Of a stretch of 64,000 bases of DNA, positions 34,056 to 43,979 are shown piece by piece. Within the stretch, counting starts at the first letter, position 1, and each line of letters begins with the position of its first letter. The notes under the pieces were generated by a model. That model saw only the letters and a program-made list of their open reading frames with translations. It was not told where the DNA came from and did no database searches. The translations under genes were made by a program, and so were the position numbers. This stretch comes from Streptosporangium roseum DSM 43021 (GTDB lineage: Bacteria > Actinomycetota > Actinomycetes > Streptosporangiales > Streptosporangiaceae), in contig NC_013595.1 in NCBI RefSeq assembly GCF_000024865.1, positions 6,882,001-6,946,000 of the forward strand. The letters run 5' to 3'.

Positions 34056-34317
34056 GACGCTAAACAGGTGTGGTCGAACAATTCTCAGGAGCGGTTGAAC
34101 GTTGACCGAGAAGACCCCCGCCGCACCGACGTGGTCGGGATCTTCCCCGGCCCCGGCTCGATCGTCCGCCTCGCCGGTGCGGTTTTCGGCCGAGCAGACC
34201 GACGGGTGGACCGGGGCCCGCTCCATGGGCCTGGACGTGCTCGCCGAAGCCCGGATGCGGGTCATCACGGGCGACACGCCGCAGCACGCCCCTCTTCCGC
34301 AGACACCTACCGCTTAA
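34056..34317 (+). pseudogene. IS256 (mutator) family transposase, C-terminal remnant with frameshift
   Basis: Read in two frames, the segment encodes VWSNNSQERLN, RRTDVVGIFP and SIVRLAGAV, then after a +1 shift near 34184-34187 AEQTDGWTGARSMGLDVLAE. This order (WSNNPQERLN, DVVGIFP, IRLVGAVLAEQ, EW..RRYMGL) is the conserved C-terminus of IS256 transposases. Removing one C from GTTTTCGGCC restores the frame. The N-terminal three quarters are missing and no inverted repeats were found. The stop is at 34315-34317. It lies at the right edge of a lower-GC patch. Confidence 0.78.
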
Positions 34318-34470
34318 CCTGCAGAAACAGGATCACGCGCAGGTCGACTCATACAGCACCAGCGTGGACGGGACCGACTCCCGAAGTCGCTCGGGGGAAA
34401 CGAGGCGGAAACCTGCCGGGGCGATGATGGCCGGATCCATCTCTCCGCTCTCCGCGAGGAGGCTCAATCG

Positions 34471-35943
34471 ATGCGCCAGCTGACCGCACTCGACGCGCTG
34501 TTCCTGCATGCCGAATCGGCGACCACCGCGGCCCACGTCGCCGGGGTGGCGATCCTCGATCCGGCCGGGGCTCCCGGGGGCGCCGTCACGCGCGCCGCCC
34601 TGGTCGAGCTGCTGCGCGAGCGGCTGCATCTCGCCCCGGCGCTGAGCCTGCGCCTGGCCGACGTGCCGTTCGGCCTGGACCATCCCTACTGGGCGGAGGT
34701 CCCCGGCCTCGACGTCGCCGACCACGTCCACGAGGCGGCCCTCCCCCTGCCCGGCGACGAGGCGCAGCTCGCCGAGGCGATCGCCCGGATCCACGAGCGG
34801 CGGCTGGACCGGGCCCGGCCGCTCTGGGAGATGCACCTCATCCAGGGCCTGAGCGGCGGCCGGGCCGCCCTCTACGCCAAGGTCCACCACTGCGCCATCG
34901 ACGGGGTGTCGGGCGCGGAGACCCTCGCCGTCCTGCTGGACCTCACCCCCGAGCGCCGCGTGGTCGACCCGCCGGCCGCCCCGGCGGCGACCACCGCCCC
35001 CGGCCCGGTCGCGATGCTCGCGGCGGCCCTGACCCGGTCGGTGGCCCACCCGGCCAGAGCGCTGCGCTCGCTGGGCAGGATGGCGGCCGACCTCGACGCG
35101 ATCCCGGTGGCCGCGGCGCTGCCCGGCGCCCGGACGGTGGCCGCCGCGACCCGGATGATCCGGGGAGACCACCGGGAGCTGCCGGAGACGCCCTCCCTGT
35201 CCGCCCCGCGCACGCCGTTCAACGGCCCGATCAGCGCCGGACGGCGCTTCTCCTACGGCTCGATCCCGCTGGCGGACGTCAAGCGGGTCGCCGGGGCCTT
35301 CGGGCTCAGCGTCAACGACGTGGTCATGACGCTGTGCGCCTCCGCGCTGCGTTCCTGGCTGCGCGAGCACGGCTGCCTGCCGGACCGGCCGCTGATCGCC
35401 GCGGTACCGGTCGCGGTCCGCACGGCGAGTGCCCGGGACGTGGTCGGCAACCAGCTCTCGGTCATGATCACCCCGATGCCGACCGACCTCGCCGCGCCCC
35501 TCGACCGCCTGCAGGTCATGGGGCGGACGATGCGCGCGGCCAAGCGGCGCTTCGCCGGCTCCCCCGCCACCTGGCTGGGCGAGCTGTCCTCGATGCTGCC
35601 CGCGGCCGTCACCTCGCGCGCGACCTCCACGCTCTTCCGGCTGGCCTCGATCGTGCTGCCGCCGGTCAACCTGATCGTCTCCAACGTCCCGGGGCCCCGG
35701 CGCCCGCTGTATCTGTGCGGGGCCCGGGTGCTCGCCTACCACCCGATGTCGGCGCTGACCGACCTGAGCGGCGGGGTCAACATCACCTGCTTCTCCTACG
35801 ACGGCTCGCTGGACTTCGGCATCCTCGCCTGCCCCGACCGGGTGGAAGACGTGTGGCGGCTGATGGGCCACCTGCGGGAGGCCATGGACGAGCTGACGGA
35901 GCTGGCCGGGCCCCGTCCGGCCCGGGAGGCCGTCCCCGCCTGA
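34471..35943 (+). CDS. Wax ester synthase/diacylglycerol acyltransferase (WS/DGAT)
   Basis: 490 residues. The catalytic HHxxxDG is HHCAIDG (about residue 138), the N-terminal LTALDALFLHAES is typical, and NDVVMTLCASALR and NLIVSNVPGPRRPLYLCGA are the other family blocks. It transfers an acyl group from acyl-CoA to a diacylglycerol or fatty alcohol, making storage lipid at the membrane face. GAGGAGG precedes the ATG. It converges with a TetR gene 27 bases on. Confidence 0.94.
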   Translation: MRQLTALDALFLHAESATTAAHVAGVAILDPAGAPGGAVTRAALVELLRERLHLAPALSLRLADVPFGLDHPYWAEVPGLDVADHVHEAALPLPGDEAQLAEAIARIHERRLDRARPLWEMHLIQGLSGGRAALYAKVHHCAIDGVSGAETLAVLLDLTPERRVVDPPAAPAATTAPGPVAMLAAALTRSVAHPARALRSLGRMAADLDAIPVAAALPGARTVAAATRMIRGDHRELPETPSLSAPRTPFNGPISAGRRFSYGSIPLADVKRVAGAFGLSVNDVVMTLCASALRSWLREHGCLPDRPLIAAVPVAVRTASARDVVGNQLSVMITPMPTDLAAPLDRLQVMGRTMRAAKRRFAGSPATWLGELSSMLPAAVTSRATSTLFRLASIVLPPVNLIVSNVPGPRRPLYLCGARVLAYHPMSALTDLSGGVNITCFSYDGSLDFGILACPDRVEDVWRLMGHLREAMDELTELAGPRPAREAVPA

Positions 35944-35970
35944 GGCGGGCCGCCCGGCCGGGGGCGGATC

Positions 35971-36564
35971 TCATCCCAGGGCGTGGGCGATCAGCTCGGC
36001 GACCGCGTCGGGATCGATGTGGTGGCCGGTGAGCTGGCAGAGGTTCTCCTGGTAGAGCAGCACCGCGGCGAAGGTGACCGCGGCCACCTCCAGCCGGGCG
36101 GCGTCGCCGCGCGCCGTGGGCAGCGCCAGCTCCAGCGCGAACCGGGCCCGCCGGATGATCTCACCGTTCAGGCGGCCGAGCCGGTCACGGACCGAGCCGT
36201 GCGTGTCCGCCTCGCGGAACAGGATGCGGCGCATCGCCGGGGAGGCCCTGAGCGGCAGCCGCCGGGCCAGCCGCGACAGGGTCCCCGCGGCGTCGCCGGG
36301 GACGGCCTCCACCTCGGGCAGCTCCTCCACGAGCGTGCGCTCGTCGATCAGCGCGACGAGCACGTCGATCTTCTTGGGGAAGTAGTGGAAGACGAGCCCC
36401 TTGGGCACGCCGGCCAGCCGGGCGATCTCCGCCGTGGGCGTCGCCTCGTAGCCGCCCCTGGCGAACAGCTCTTCAGCGGCGTCGAGGATGCGGGTGCGCG
36501 TGCCGGGATCCGAGGTGTCGCGCGCACGCCCGGACCTGCCGGAGCGCTGTCTGAGGCTGGCCAC
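35971..36564 (-). CDS. TetR family transcriptional regulator
   Basis: 197 residues. HTH: TRILDAAEELFARGGYEATP, then EIARLAGVPKGLVFHYFPKK. The C-terminal ligand domain ends in LLYQENLCQLTGHHIDP. The start is taken as GTG 36564 (VASLRQRSG); frames extend further upstream, but that region is repetitive and non-coding in style. It converges with WS/DGAT and is divergent from the second TetR gene. Confidence 0.88.
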   Translation of the reverse strand: MASLRQRSGRSGRARDTSDPGTRTRILDAAEELFARGGYEATPTAEIARLAGVPKGLVFHYFPKKIDVLVALIDERTLVEELPEVEAVPGDAAGTLSRLARRLPLRASPAMRRILFREADTHGSVRDRLGRLNGEIIRRARFALELALPTARGDAARLEVAAVTFAAVLLYQENLCQLTGHHIDPDAVAELIAHALG

Positions 36565-36644
36565 AGCCTGACCATAGCCTCCGGCCGGACCGCATTTCCA
36601 TGCCACCGGGGAGAGAGCGCCGTACGCATGCCGTACCGGGGGCC

Positions 36645-36717
36645 CATGCGTGCCGCGGCCGTAGGCACGTCCTGTCGCGGCACGGGACCGCATGCGCGCC
36701 GCGGCCGTAGGCACGCC
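36645..36717. repeat. 27-bp direct repeat, period 46
   Basis: CATGCGTGCCGCGGCCGTAG and following bases (36645-36671) recur at 36691-36717 with two mismatches. It lies in the gap between two divergent tetR genes. No coding role is seen. Confidence 0.85.
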
Positions 36718-36768
36718 GGGCCGGGGAGGCGGGTGCCGCACGGAGCATCGGTACGATCACGTATCATC

Positions 36769-36786
36769 TGAAACAAATATGTCTCA
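36769..36786. promoter_or_regulatory. Probable TetR operator
   Basis: TGAAACA-AATA-TGTCTCA is an 18-bp inverted repeat (6 of 7 arm bases match), followed by a third half-site TGAAAC at 36789-36794. It sits 17 bases before the tetR-MFS operon start in an AT-rich pocket of otherwise GC-rich DNA, the usual place for autoregulation. Confidence 0.6.
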
Positions 36787-36805
36787 AATGAAACGGAGAT
36801 GAGTG

Positions 36806-37363
36806 GTGGCTGTAAGCCGCGACCAGATCATCGCCCTGGCGATACAGCACCTGAACGGGGACCCGACCGCCTCCATGGCCCAGCTCGCCGAGGCCACCGG
36901 GGTCAGCCGCGCCACGCTCCACCGGCACTTCGCCAGCAGGGAGGAGCTGCTCGTGGTCCTCGGGAGCAGGGCGCTCGACGGGTGGGAGCGGGGGCAGCGG
37001 CAGGCCGCGATCGAGGAGGCCGCCGCCTCCGCCGACCCTGCACGCATCACCACCGCCCTGCACGAGCTGCTCGCCGGCATGGTGGACGACGTGCAGGAGC
37101 ACGGCTTCGCGCTGACCGAGCACGTCATGACCAAGCTGCCCGGGTTGCAGGAGCGCGCCGACGAGCTGGAGGAGCGCGAGATCGCCTTCTACCTGGCCGC
37201 CCAGCGGGCGGGCGTGCTCCGCTCCGACCTGCCGGTCAGGTGGATCAGCAACACCGTGTACGGCCTGCTCGTCGCCGTCCGCGAGAGCCTGCGTCGGGGC
37301 GACGTCGCCCGCAGGGACATCGAGCGGACGCTGCTGGAGACCTTTCTCCGGGGGACCGCGTGA
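36806..37363 (+). CDS. TetR family regulator of the adjacent exporter
   Basis: 185 residues. HTH: ASMAQLAEATGVSRATLHRH, then FASREELL. GTG 36806 has CGGAG seven bases upstream; GTG 36803 is possible. Its stop overlaps the exporter start (GTGA at 37360-37363), so the two are co-translated. An 18-bp palindrome lies just upstream. Expected behaviour is a repressor released by an exported compound. Confidence 0.9.
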   Translation: MAVSRDQIIALAIQHLNGDPTASMAQLAEATGVSRATLHRHFASREELLVVLGSRALDGWERGQRQAAIEEAAASADPARITTALHELLAGMVDDVQEHGFALTEHVMTKLPGLQERADELEEREIAFYLAAQRAGVLRSDLPVRWISNTVYGLLVAVRESLRRGDVARRDIERTLLETFLRGTA

Positions 37364-37416
37364 CGCACACCCCGGAACCGTCCACCGGAGATCATGTGAC
37401 GCACGCCCCGGAGCCG
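37360..37416 (+). repeat. 21-bp direct repeat duplicating the exporter start
   Basis: GTGACGCACACCCCGGAACC and one more base (37360-37380) recur at 37396-37416 with 2 of 21 mismatches, period 36 (in frame). Each copy begins with a GTG start codon. Confidence 0.88.
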
Positions 37417-38946
37417 GGATCGACCGCAGGCGCACCCCCGCACCCACGCCGCTGGGCGGGGCTCGGCGTCCTGTCCGCGAGCCTGCTGCTGGTGGTCATG
37501 GACATGACCGTCCTCAACGTGGCGCTGCCCGCGATCTCCGCCGACCTGAGGCCGGACTCGGTGCAGCTGCTGTGGATGGTGGACGTCTACGCGCTCGTGC
37601 TGTCCGGGCTGCTGGTCACCCTGAGCGCGCTGGGCGACCGGTGGGGCCGCAAGCGGATGCTGCTCACCGGATTCGCGATCTTCGGCCTCGCCTCGGTCGG
37701 GGTGCTGGCGGCCGACAGCCCCGGCGAGGTGATCGCGGTACGGGCGCTCCTCGGCATCGGCGGCGCCATGATCATGCCGTCCACGCTGTCGATGATCCGC
37801 AGCCTGTTCACCGACCCGAGGGAGCGGGCCACCGCGCTGGGCGTCTGGTCGGCCATGGCCGCGCTCGGCGCCGCGCTGGGGCCGATCCTCGGCGGAGCAC
37901 TGCTGGAGAGGTTCAGCTGGCACGCCGCGTTCCTGGTGAACGTCCCGGTGATGGCCGCGGCGATCATCGCGGGGCTCCTGCTGCTGCCCGAGTCCCGCAA
38001 CCCGCGTCCGGGCCGCTGGGACGCGGTGGCCACCGTGCTGTCGATCGTGGGCATGGTCGCCCTGGTGTGGGCGATCAAGCACTTCGGCAAGGACGGGCTC
38101 GGCGATCCCGGCGCGCTGATCGCCCTCGCCGTCGCGGCGGTGACGCTCACCTGGTTCGTCCGGCGCTGCCTCGACCGGCCCGATCCGCTGCTGGAGGTCC
38201 GCCTGTTCGGCCGTCCCTCCTTCACCGCGGGCACCGTCGCGGCGCTGACCACCTCCATCGCGATGGCCGGAATGATGCTGCTGGTGGCCCAGTGGATGCA
38301 GCTGGTGCAGGGCTACTCCCCGCTGGAGACGGGGGTGCGGCTGCTGCCGGCCGCGGTCGGCGCGGGGCTGCTCTCGCCGCTCGCCCCCAGCCTGGCCGGC
38401 CGGCTCGGCCCCCGGACGGTGCTGGCCGGAGGTCTCGCCGTCGCCGCGGCCGGGTTCCTCGTGCTTCCCGTCGCACCGGCCCCTCTCCCCTACCCGGCCG
38501 TGGCCGCGGCGCTCCTCCTGATCGGCGCCGGCATGGGGTCGCTGGCGATCGCCTCGGCGGTCATCATGTCCGGCGCGCCGCCTGAGAAGGCCGGCAGCGC
38601 CGCCGCGATCGAGGAGACCAGCTACGAGCTGGGCGGGGCACTGGGCGTGGCCGTCCTCGGCAGCGTCGCCGCGGCGGTCTACCGCAACGAGCTCACGCGG
38701 GCCGAGCTGGCCGCGGGAGGTGTCACCGGCCAGGCCGCCGAGGTGGTCCGCGAGTCGCTGGGCGGGGCGCTGGAGGTGACCGGGGCCGTGGGCCGGGCCG
38801 GGACCGAGCTGGCCCGCCAGGCCCAGACCGCCTTCACCGACTCACTGGTGGTGACCGGCGCGGCCGGCGGCGGCCTCATGCTGGCCGCCGCCGTCGTGGT
38901 CTGGCTGCTCACACCGCGCGACATGGACCTGTCCGGCGGGCACTGA
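37360..38946 (+). CDS. MFS multidrug exporter, DHA2 (14-TM) family
   Basis: 528 residues and 14 predicted helices. LLVVMDMTVLNVALPAI (motif D1), GDRWGRKRMLLTG (motif A) and the motif-C-like ALGPILGGAL place it with QacA/SmvA/EmrB antiporters. The N-terminus contains a duplication (VTHTPEP, then VTHAPEP), so translation could start at GTG 37360 or GTG 37396. It is controlled by the coupled TetR gene. The exported compound is unknown. Confidence 0.93.
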   Translation: MTHTPEPSTGDHVTHAPEPGSTAGAPPHPRRWAGLGVLSASLLLVVMDMTVLNVALPAISADLRPDSVQLLWMVDVYALVLSGLLVTLSALGDRWGRKRMLLTGFAIFGLASVGVLAADSPGEVIAVRALLGIGGAMIMPSTLSMIRSLFTDPRERATALGVWSAMAALGAALGPILGGALLERFSWHAAFLVNVPVMAAAIIAGLLLLPESRNPRPGRWDAVATVLSIVGMVALVWAIKHFGKDGLGDPGALIALAVAAVTLTWFVRRCLDRPDPLLEVRLFGRPSFTAGTVAALTTSIAMAGMMLLVAQWMQLVQGYSPLETGVRLLPAAVGAGLLSPLAPSLAGRLGPRTVLAGGLAVAAAGFLVLPVAPAPLPYPAVAAALLLIGAGMGSLAIASAVIMSGAPPEKAGSAAAIEETSYELGGALGVAVLGSVAAAVYRNELTRAELAAGGVTGQAAEVVRESLGGALEVTGAVGRAGTELARQAQTAFTDSLVVTGAAGGGLMLAAAVVVWLLTPRDMDLSGGH

Positions 38947-39033
38947 CCGTCCCGTACGGGCGCCCGCCGGGTGCCGGTGGCCCGCCCGCCGGCGGGCACT
39001 GACCATCCCGTACGGCGTCCGCCGGGTGCCGGG
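38935..39033. repeat. About 43-bp imperfect repeat, period 56
   Basis: GGCGGGCACTGACCGTCCCG and following bases recur 56 bases later (GGCGGGCACTGACCATCCCG). The first copy contains the stop codon of the exporter gene. Confidence 0.8.
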
Positions 39034-39071
39034 GGCGCCCGCCGGCCGGCGCCCCCGGCAGGTAGTCACCT

Positions 39072-39173
39072 CCGGACGTGAGGCACCGGCACCCCGCGGG
39101 CGGTCCCGGGCGTGAGGCACCCTCGACCGGCGGGTGGCCCCGGGCGTGAGGCACCGGGACCCGGCGGGTTCAC
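39072..39173. repeat. Three tandem 34-bp repeats
   Basis: Units begin at 39072, 39106 and 39140 and share CCGGGCGTGAGGCACC (first copy one mismatch) and a CGGCGGG-like tail. The third unit covers the stop codon of the esterase gene (39170-39172). With no spacer diversity and only 34-bp periodicity, this is a minisatellite and not CRISPR. Confidence 0.85.
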
Positions 39174-40216
39174 TTCGCCCCGACGGAGTCGAGCAGCATC
39201 GGCAGCGCGCGGCGGAGCTCCCTGTTCCAGTAGGTCATGTTGTGGCGGCCGCCGTAGAAGTGGGTCTCGACGGGGATGCCGAGCTCCTTGAGCCGGCCGG
39301 CGAAGGCCCTGGCTGCCTTGCCGGCCAGCTCCTCGGTGATGTCGCCGAACAGCTCGCCCCGCCTCTGCCGGCCGTCACCCGCGGCCACGTAGAGCCGGAC
39401 CCCGCGGAGCCGGCCCGCCAGGTGGTAGGGGTCGTGGGCCCGCCAGACCTCGCGGTCGCCGCGGGGGTCACCCCAGATGCGCTTCCAGTCGGTGCCGAAG
39501 CAGCCCGCCGTGGTGCCGAGGAAGACGGCCACGTCGGCCCCGGGCATGAGGGTGTGCACCGCGCCGCTGAAGGAGGCCGCGGCCCTGAAGCTCCCGGTCG
39601 CGGCGTAGAGCATCGCTCCCTGGCCGCCCATGGAGTATCCGGCGACGGCCCGCTCCCCGTTCGCGGCGTACCGGCTCTCCAGCAGAGGCAGCAGTTCCTT
39701 CAGGTGGTAGGTCGCCCACCGGGGCGGGCCCCCGTCGCCGCCGTTGTACCAGTCGGAGTAGCTGCCGCACTTGCCCCCGTCCGGCATCACCACGATGACC
39801 TGCGCGTTCTCGGTCATCTCCTCGACATCCGACTTCGACCATCCCTGGTAGCCGTCGAGACCGCCGTGGAGCAGCCAGAGCGCCGGCCAGGTTCTGCCGG
39901 AGTCCCTGGACCAGCCTTTGGGCAGCAGCAGCCGGACCGTGGTGACGTCGTCGAGAGCTGTGGAGCGGAGGGTCAGCTCCATCCGGCGCTCGCCGAGCCG
40001 CCGCTCCTTGACCACCTCCACGTCGCCGGAGGTCTCCAGCGGCCGCGCGGAGGCCGTGGCACTGGCCGTGGCACTGGCCGGAGCACTGACCGGCCCGGAG
40101 GCCGCCTGGCGCTGGTTGACGACGAGGGCGATCGAGGCGGCCACGACGAGGACGGTCAGCCCGCCCGCGATCACAGCGCCGATGAAGAATCCGCGTAGCC
40201 GTGAACCGGGTGCCAT
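39170..40216 (-). CDS. Membrane-anchored esterase (PF00756, antigen 85-like fold)
   Basis: 348 residues. One N-terminal helix (about 10-33) is followed by an Ala/Ser/Thr linker (SATASATASA) and then an extracellular alpha/beta-hydrolase domain. The nucleophile Ser lies in GYSMGGQGAML (about residue 195), the oxyanion region is LHGGLDGYQGW, and the His lies in FYGGRHNMTYW. The family includes esterase D and mycolyltransferases. Substrate unknown. Its stop lies in a tandem repeat. Confidence 0.87.
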   Translation of the reverse strand: MAPGSRLRGFFIGAVIAGGLTVLVVAASIALVVNQRQAASGPVSAPASATASATASARPLETSGDVEVVKERRLGERRMELTLRSTALDDVTTVRLLLPKGWSRDSGRTWPALWLLHGGLDGYQGWSKSDVEEMTENAQVIVVMPDGGKCGSYSDWYNGGDGGPPRWATYHLKELLPLLESRYAANGERAVAGYSMGGQGAMLYAATGSFRAAASFSGAVHTLMPGADVAVFLGTTAGCFGTDWKRIWGDPRGDREVWRAHDPYHLAGRLRGVRLYVAAGDGRQRRGELFGDITEELAGKAARAFAGRLKELGIPVETHFYGGRHNMTYWNRELRRALPMLLDSVGAK

Positions 40217-40307
40217 GAGAGCCTCCGACAGTCCTTATTGACGTCGCACATAATAACTGTCCGCCGCTTGCCGGGGATGCCCGCGGAGTGCGCGATTATT
40301 CAGCAAA

Positions 40308-40313
40308 TAGGCT
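40308..40313 (+). promoter_or_regulatory. -10 element for a leaderless transcript
   Basis: TAGGCT ends 7 bases before the ATG at 40321, and there is no SD. This matches the arrangement at 4831 and 26888. Confidence 0.4.
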
Positions 40314-40320
40314 GAGAACC

Positions 40321-41244
40321 ATGAGCCTTTCTGAGCTGAACCTCTTCCCGCTCTGCCTGGGTGGCAACGTATTCGGCTGGACCGCGGACCGCGACGCCTC
40401 GTTCGCCGTCCTGGACGCCTACGTCGAGGCCGGCGGCAACTTCGTCGACACCGCCGACGTCTACTCCGACTGGGTTCCCGGGCATTCCGGCGGGGAGTCG
40501 GAGACGATCATCGGGGAGTGGATGGCCTCCCGCGGCAACCGCGACCAGATCGTGATCGCCACCAAGGTCGGCTCGCTGGCAAGCCGTCCCGGGCTGTCGG
40601 CGGCCAACATCCGCGCGGCCGCCGAAGACTCGCTGCGGCGCCTGGGGACCGACCACATCGACCTGTACTGGGCGCACATCGACGACGCCGGGACTCCGCT
40701 GGAGGAGACCCTCGGCGCGTTCGACTCCCTGATCAGCGAGGGCAAGGTCCGTAACATCGGCGCCTCCAACTACGGTCCCGAGCGGCTGGCCGAGGCGCTG
40801 GCGATCTCCGACCGGGACGGCCTGGCCCGCTACGGGGTGCTGCAGCAGTCGTACAACCTGGTGGAGCGCGACTACGAGGGCCCGCTGCGCGATGTGGTGG
40901 CCGCCGAGGGGCTGACCAGCACGCCGTACTTCGGACTGGCCCGTGGCTTCCTGACCGGCAAGTACCAGCCCGGGGTCGAGGTGGACAGCCCCCGCGCGGG
41001 CCGGGCCTCGGCGTATCTGGAGACCGAGCGCGGCCCCCGTGTGCTGGAGGCCCTGGACAAGGTGGCCGCCGCCCACGACGTCGCCCCGGCGGCCGTCGCG
41101 CTCGCCTGGCTGGCCGCCCAGCCCACGGTGGCCGCGCCGATCGCCAGCGCCCGCAACGTCGAACAGCTCAGGCCGCTGCTCGCGGTCGCCGGGCTGACCC
41201 TGAGCGAGGACGAGCTGGCGATGCTGGACGTGGCGTCCCGCTGA
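40321..41244 (+). CDS. Aldo/keto reductase
   Basis: 307 residues. DTADVYSDW (Asp, Tyr), ATKVGS (Lys) and YWAHIDD (His) form the catalytic tetrad; GASNYGPERL and ASARNVEQL bind NADPH. It is related to the YghZ/Kvbeta-like branch. ATG 40321 is preferred to an in-frame ATG at 40288 because of the leaderless -10. It is monocistronic, with a strong hairpin 10 bases downstream. Confidence 0.92.
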   Translation: MSLSELNLFPLCLGGNVFGWTADRDASFAVLDAYVEAGGNFVDTADVYSDWVPGHSGGESETIIGEWMASRGNRDQIVIATKVGSLASRPGLSAANIRAAAEDSLRRLGTDHIDLYWAHIDDAGTPLEETLGAFDSLISEGKVRNIGASNYGPERLAEALAISDRDGLARYGVLQQSYNLVERDYEGPLRDVVAAEGLTSTPYFGLARGFLTGKYQPGVEVDSPRAGRASAYLETERGPRVLEALDKVAAAHDVAPAAVALAWLAAQPTVAAPIASARNVEQLRPLLAVAGLTLSEDELAMLDVASR

Positions 41245-41253
41245 CGCCGTACG

Positions 41254-41288
41254 GCGGGGGCCCGGCCGTGATGCGGCCGGGCCCCCGC
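41254..41288. terminator. Strong GC hairpin terminator
   Basis: A perfect 15-bp stem (41254-41268 with 41274-41288) closed by the loop TGATG, starting 10 bases after the aldo-keto reductase stop. There is no U tract, as is common in high-GC actinobacteria. Confidence 0.75.
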
Positions 41289-41305
41289 CCGGGGTCGTGC
41301 CGAGC

Positions 41306-41405
41306 GGTCCGCTCGGAGCCGGACGGTCCGCTCGGAGCCGGACGGTCCGCTCAGAGCCGGTCCGTCCGCTCGGAGCCGAGGGGGCGGCTCCGAGCCGAGT
41401 GGTCG
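41306..41405. repeat. 19-bp tandem repeat, about five copies
   Basis: The unit GGTCCGCTCGGAGCCGGAC occurs at 41306 and 41325 (identical), 41344 (two changes), then more diverged at 41363 and 41382. It runs up to the stop of the acetate symporter gene. Confidence 0.88.
41368..41395. terminator. Hairpin formed inside the 19-bp repeats
   Basis: GCTCGGAGCCG (41368-41378) pairs with CGGCTCCGAGC (41385-41395) around a 6-base loop. It is positioned to terminate the symporter operon arriving from the right. Confidence 0.6.
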
Positions 41406-41407
41406 GC

Positions 41408-43014
<1,607 letters not shown>

Positions 43015-43018
<4 letters not shown>

Positions 43019-43344
43019 TCGGTCGTCCCCTCCGCCTCGTGGCGGATCTCGTCGGCCACCGGGTCGAGCTTCTTCTCTGCGTATCGGGAGTAGGCCCAGG
43101 CGATCAGGAAGGTCGACACGAACTGGAGCAGACCGAAGATCAGCGCCACGTTGATGTTGCCGAACACCTTCGTGCCCATGAAGTCACGCGCCCAGGCGGA
43201 CAACACCACGTAGAGCAGGTACCACGCCAGGAACGCCGCCGTCATCGGGAACGCCCAGGACCGGAAGCGCCGCTTCAGCTCCTGGAACCTCTCCTCGCCC
43301 TGGATATGTTCGTAAACCGATGAATCATGTTGTCTGGCGGTCAC
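43015..43344 (-). CDS. DUF485 membrane protein, partner of ActP
   Basis: 109 residues. A soluble N-terminus (FQELKRRFRSWAFPM) is followed by two helices (about 35-55 and 70-92). It is the YjcH-like small protein that always precedes acetate symporters. GTG 43344 is chosen because GGGAGG lies five bases upstream. Its role is probably assembly or regulation of the symporter. Confidence 0.9.
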
Positions 43345-43359
43345 GCGACCTCCCACGAA

Positions 43360-43375
43360 TGTGATCTGGATCACG
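43360..43375. promoter_or_regulatory. CRP/GlxR-type binding site
   Basis: TGTGATCTGGATCACG fits TGTGA-N6-TCACA in nine of ten positions. It lies 16 bases upstream of the DUF485-actP operon start, next to the ribosome site. A plausible promoter (for example GTTATC on the minus strand) would be farther upstream, so the site would be at or downstream of the transcription start. Confidence 0.6.
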
Positions 43376-43979
43376 GATAACGTAGGAGGGGACCGTACCC
43401 CGCGAGGAGACCCACAGCCGGACTCTTCGCCCAGGTGGCACCGGGTCGCGGTCAGTTGGATATGGCTTGCGGTGAAAGGTCCGTCTCATGCGGTGAGCGG
43501 TCCACCGACTCGGGACCCGCCGGACGGAGGCCCCTCGGACAGGGACCCACCACCGGTTCCGGCCCGGCAGCGGGCGCCGCCTCGCCCGTCCTACCGGTCT
43601 TGGGGGCGGATGTCCCTCTGCCGGTCGGCGAGGCCGGCGCCCGCGTCGTCATCCCAGCCCATAGTCGATCACGGTAATAACGCCGACCTTTTGAGGCTGA
43701 TATTTCACGGCACAGACGGCAAAACGCCAGCGTGATCGACCACGGCAACCGTGACGGGCCTGGGGCTCATGATCACCAGGTATGGCAGGAATATGTCGAA
43801 GACAGGCAGTCCTGCCGCTGTCGCCGGACGGGACACGCTGCGAGCCTGGTCATCGACCGGCGGCACCCCTGTGGGAGCCGGTCGCGGCCCACCGCGTGGG
43901 CCGGGAGGGCCGTTCCGGCATCTCCGCCCACCCCATCCCCTCTGCCCAAGCCTGCCCCAGACGAGAAGGACGACCCGCC
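43376..43979. other. 604-base intergenic region
   Basis: No gene is supported; open frames here are short and differ in codon style. It contains GTCGATCACG (43664) and its inverse CGTGATCGAC (43731), 57 bases apart, in an AT-richer pocket (43670-43720). This could be the promoter zone of the mycothiol-fold gene at 43980 or an old insertion scar. Confidence 0.5.

Noticed and set aside
34333..35871. A 512-codon minus-strand frame opposite WS/DGAT
   Set aside because: Antisense shadow; the WS/DGAT motifs are on the plus strand.
39072..39173. Three 34-bp direct repeats resembling a short CRISPR array
   Set aside because: Units abut without unique spacers, no cas genes lie nearby, and the copies are diverged. 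It is a minisatellite.
43376..43979. Possible small genes on either strand between actP and the MDMPI-fold gene
   Set aside because: Frames are short, overlap one another, lack SDs and show no domain features.
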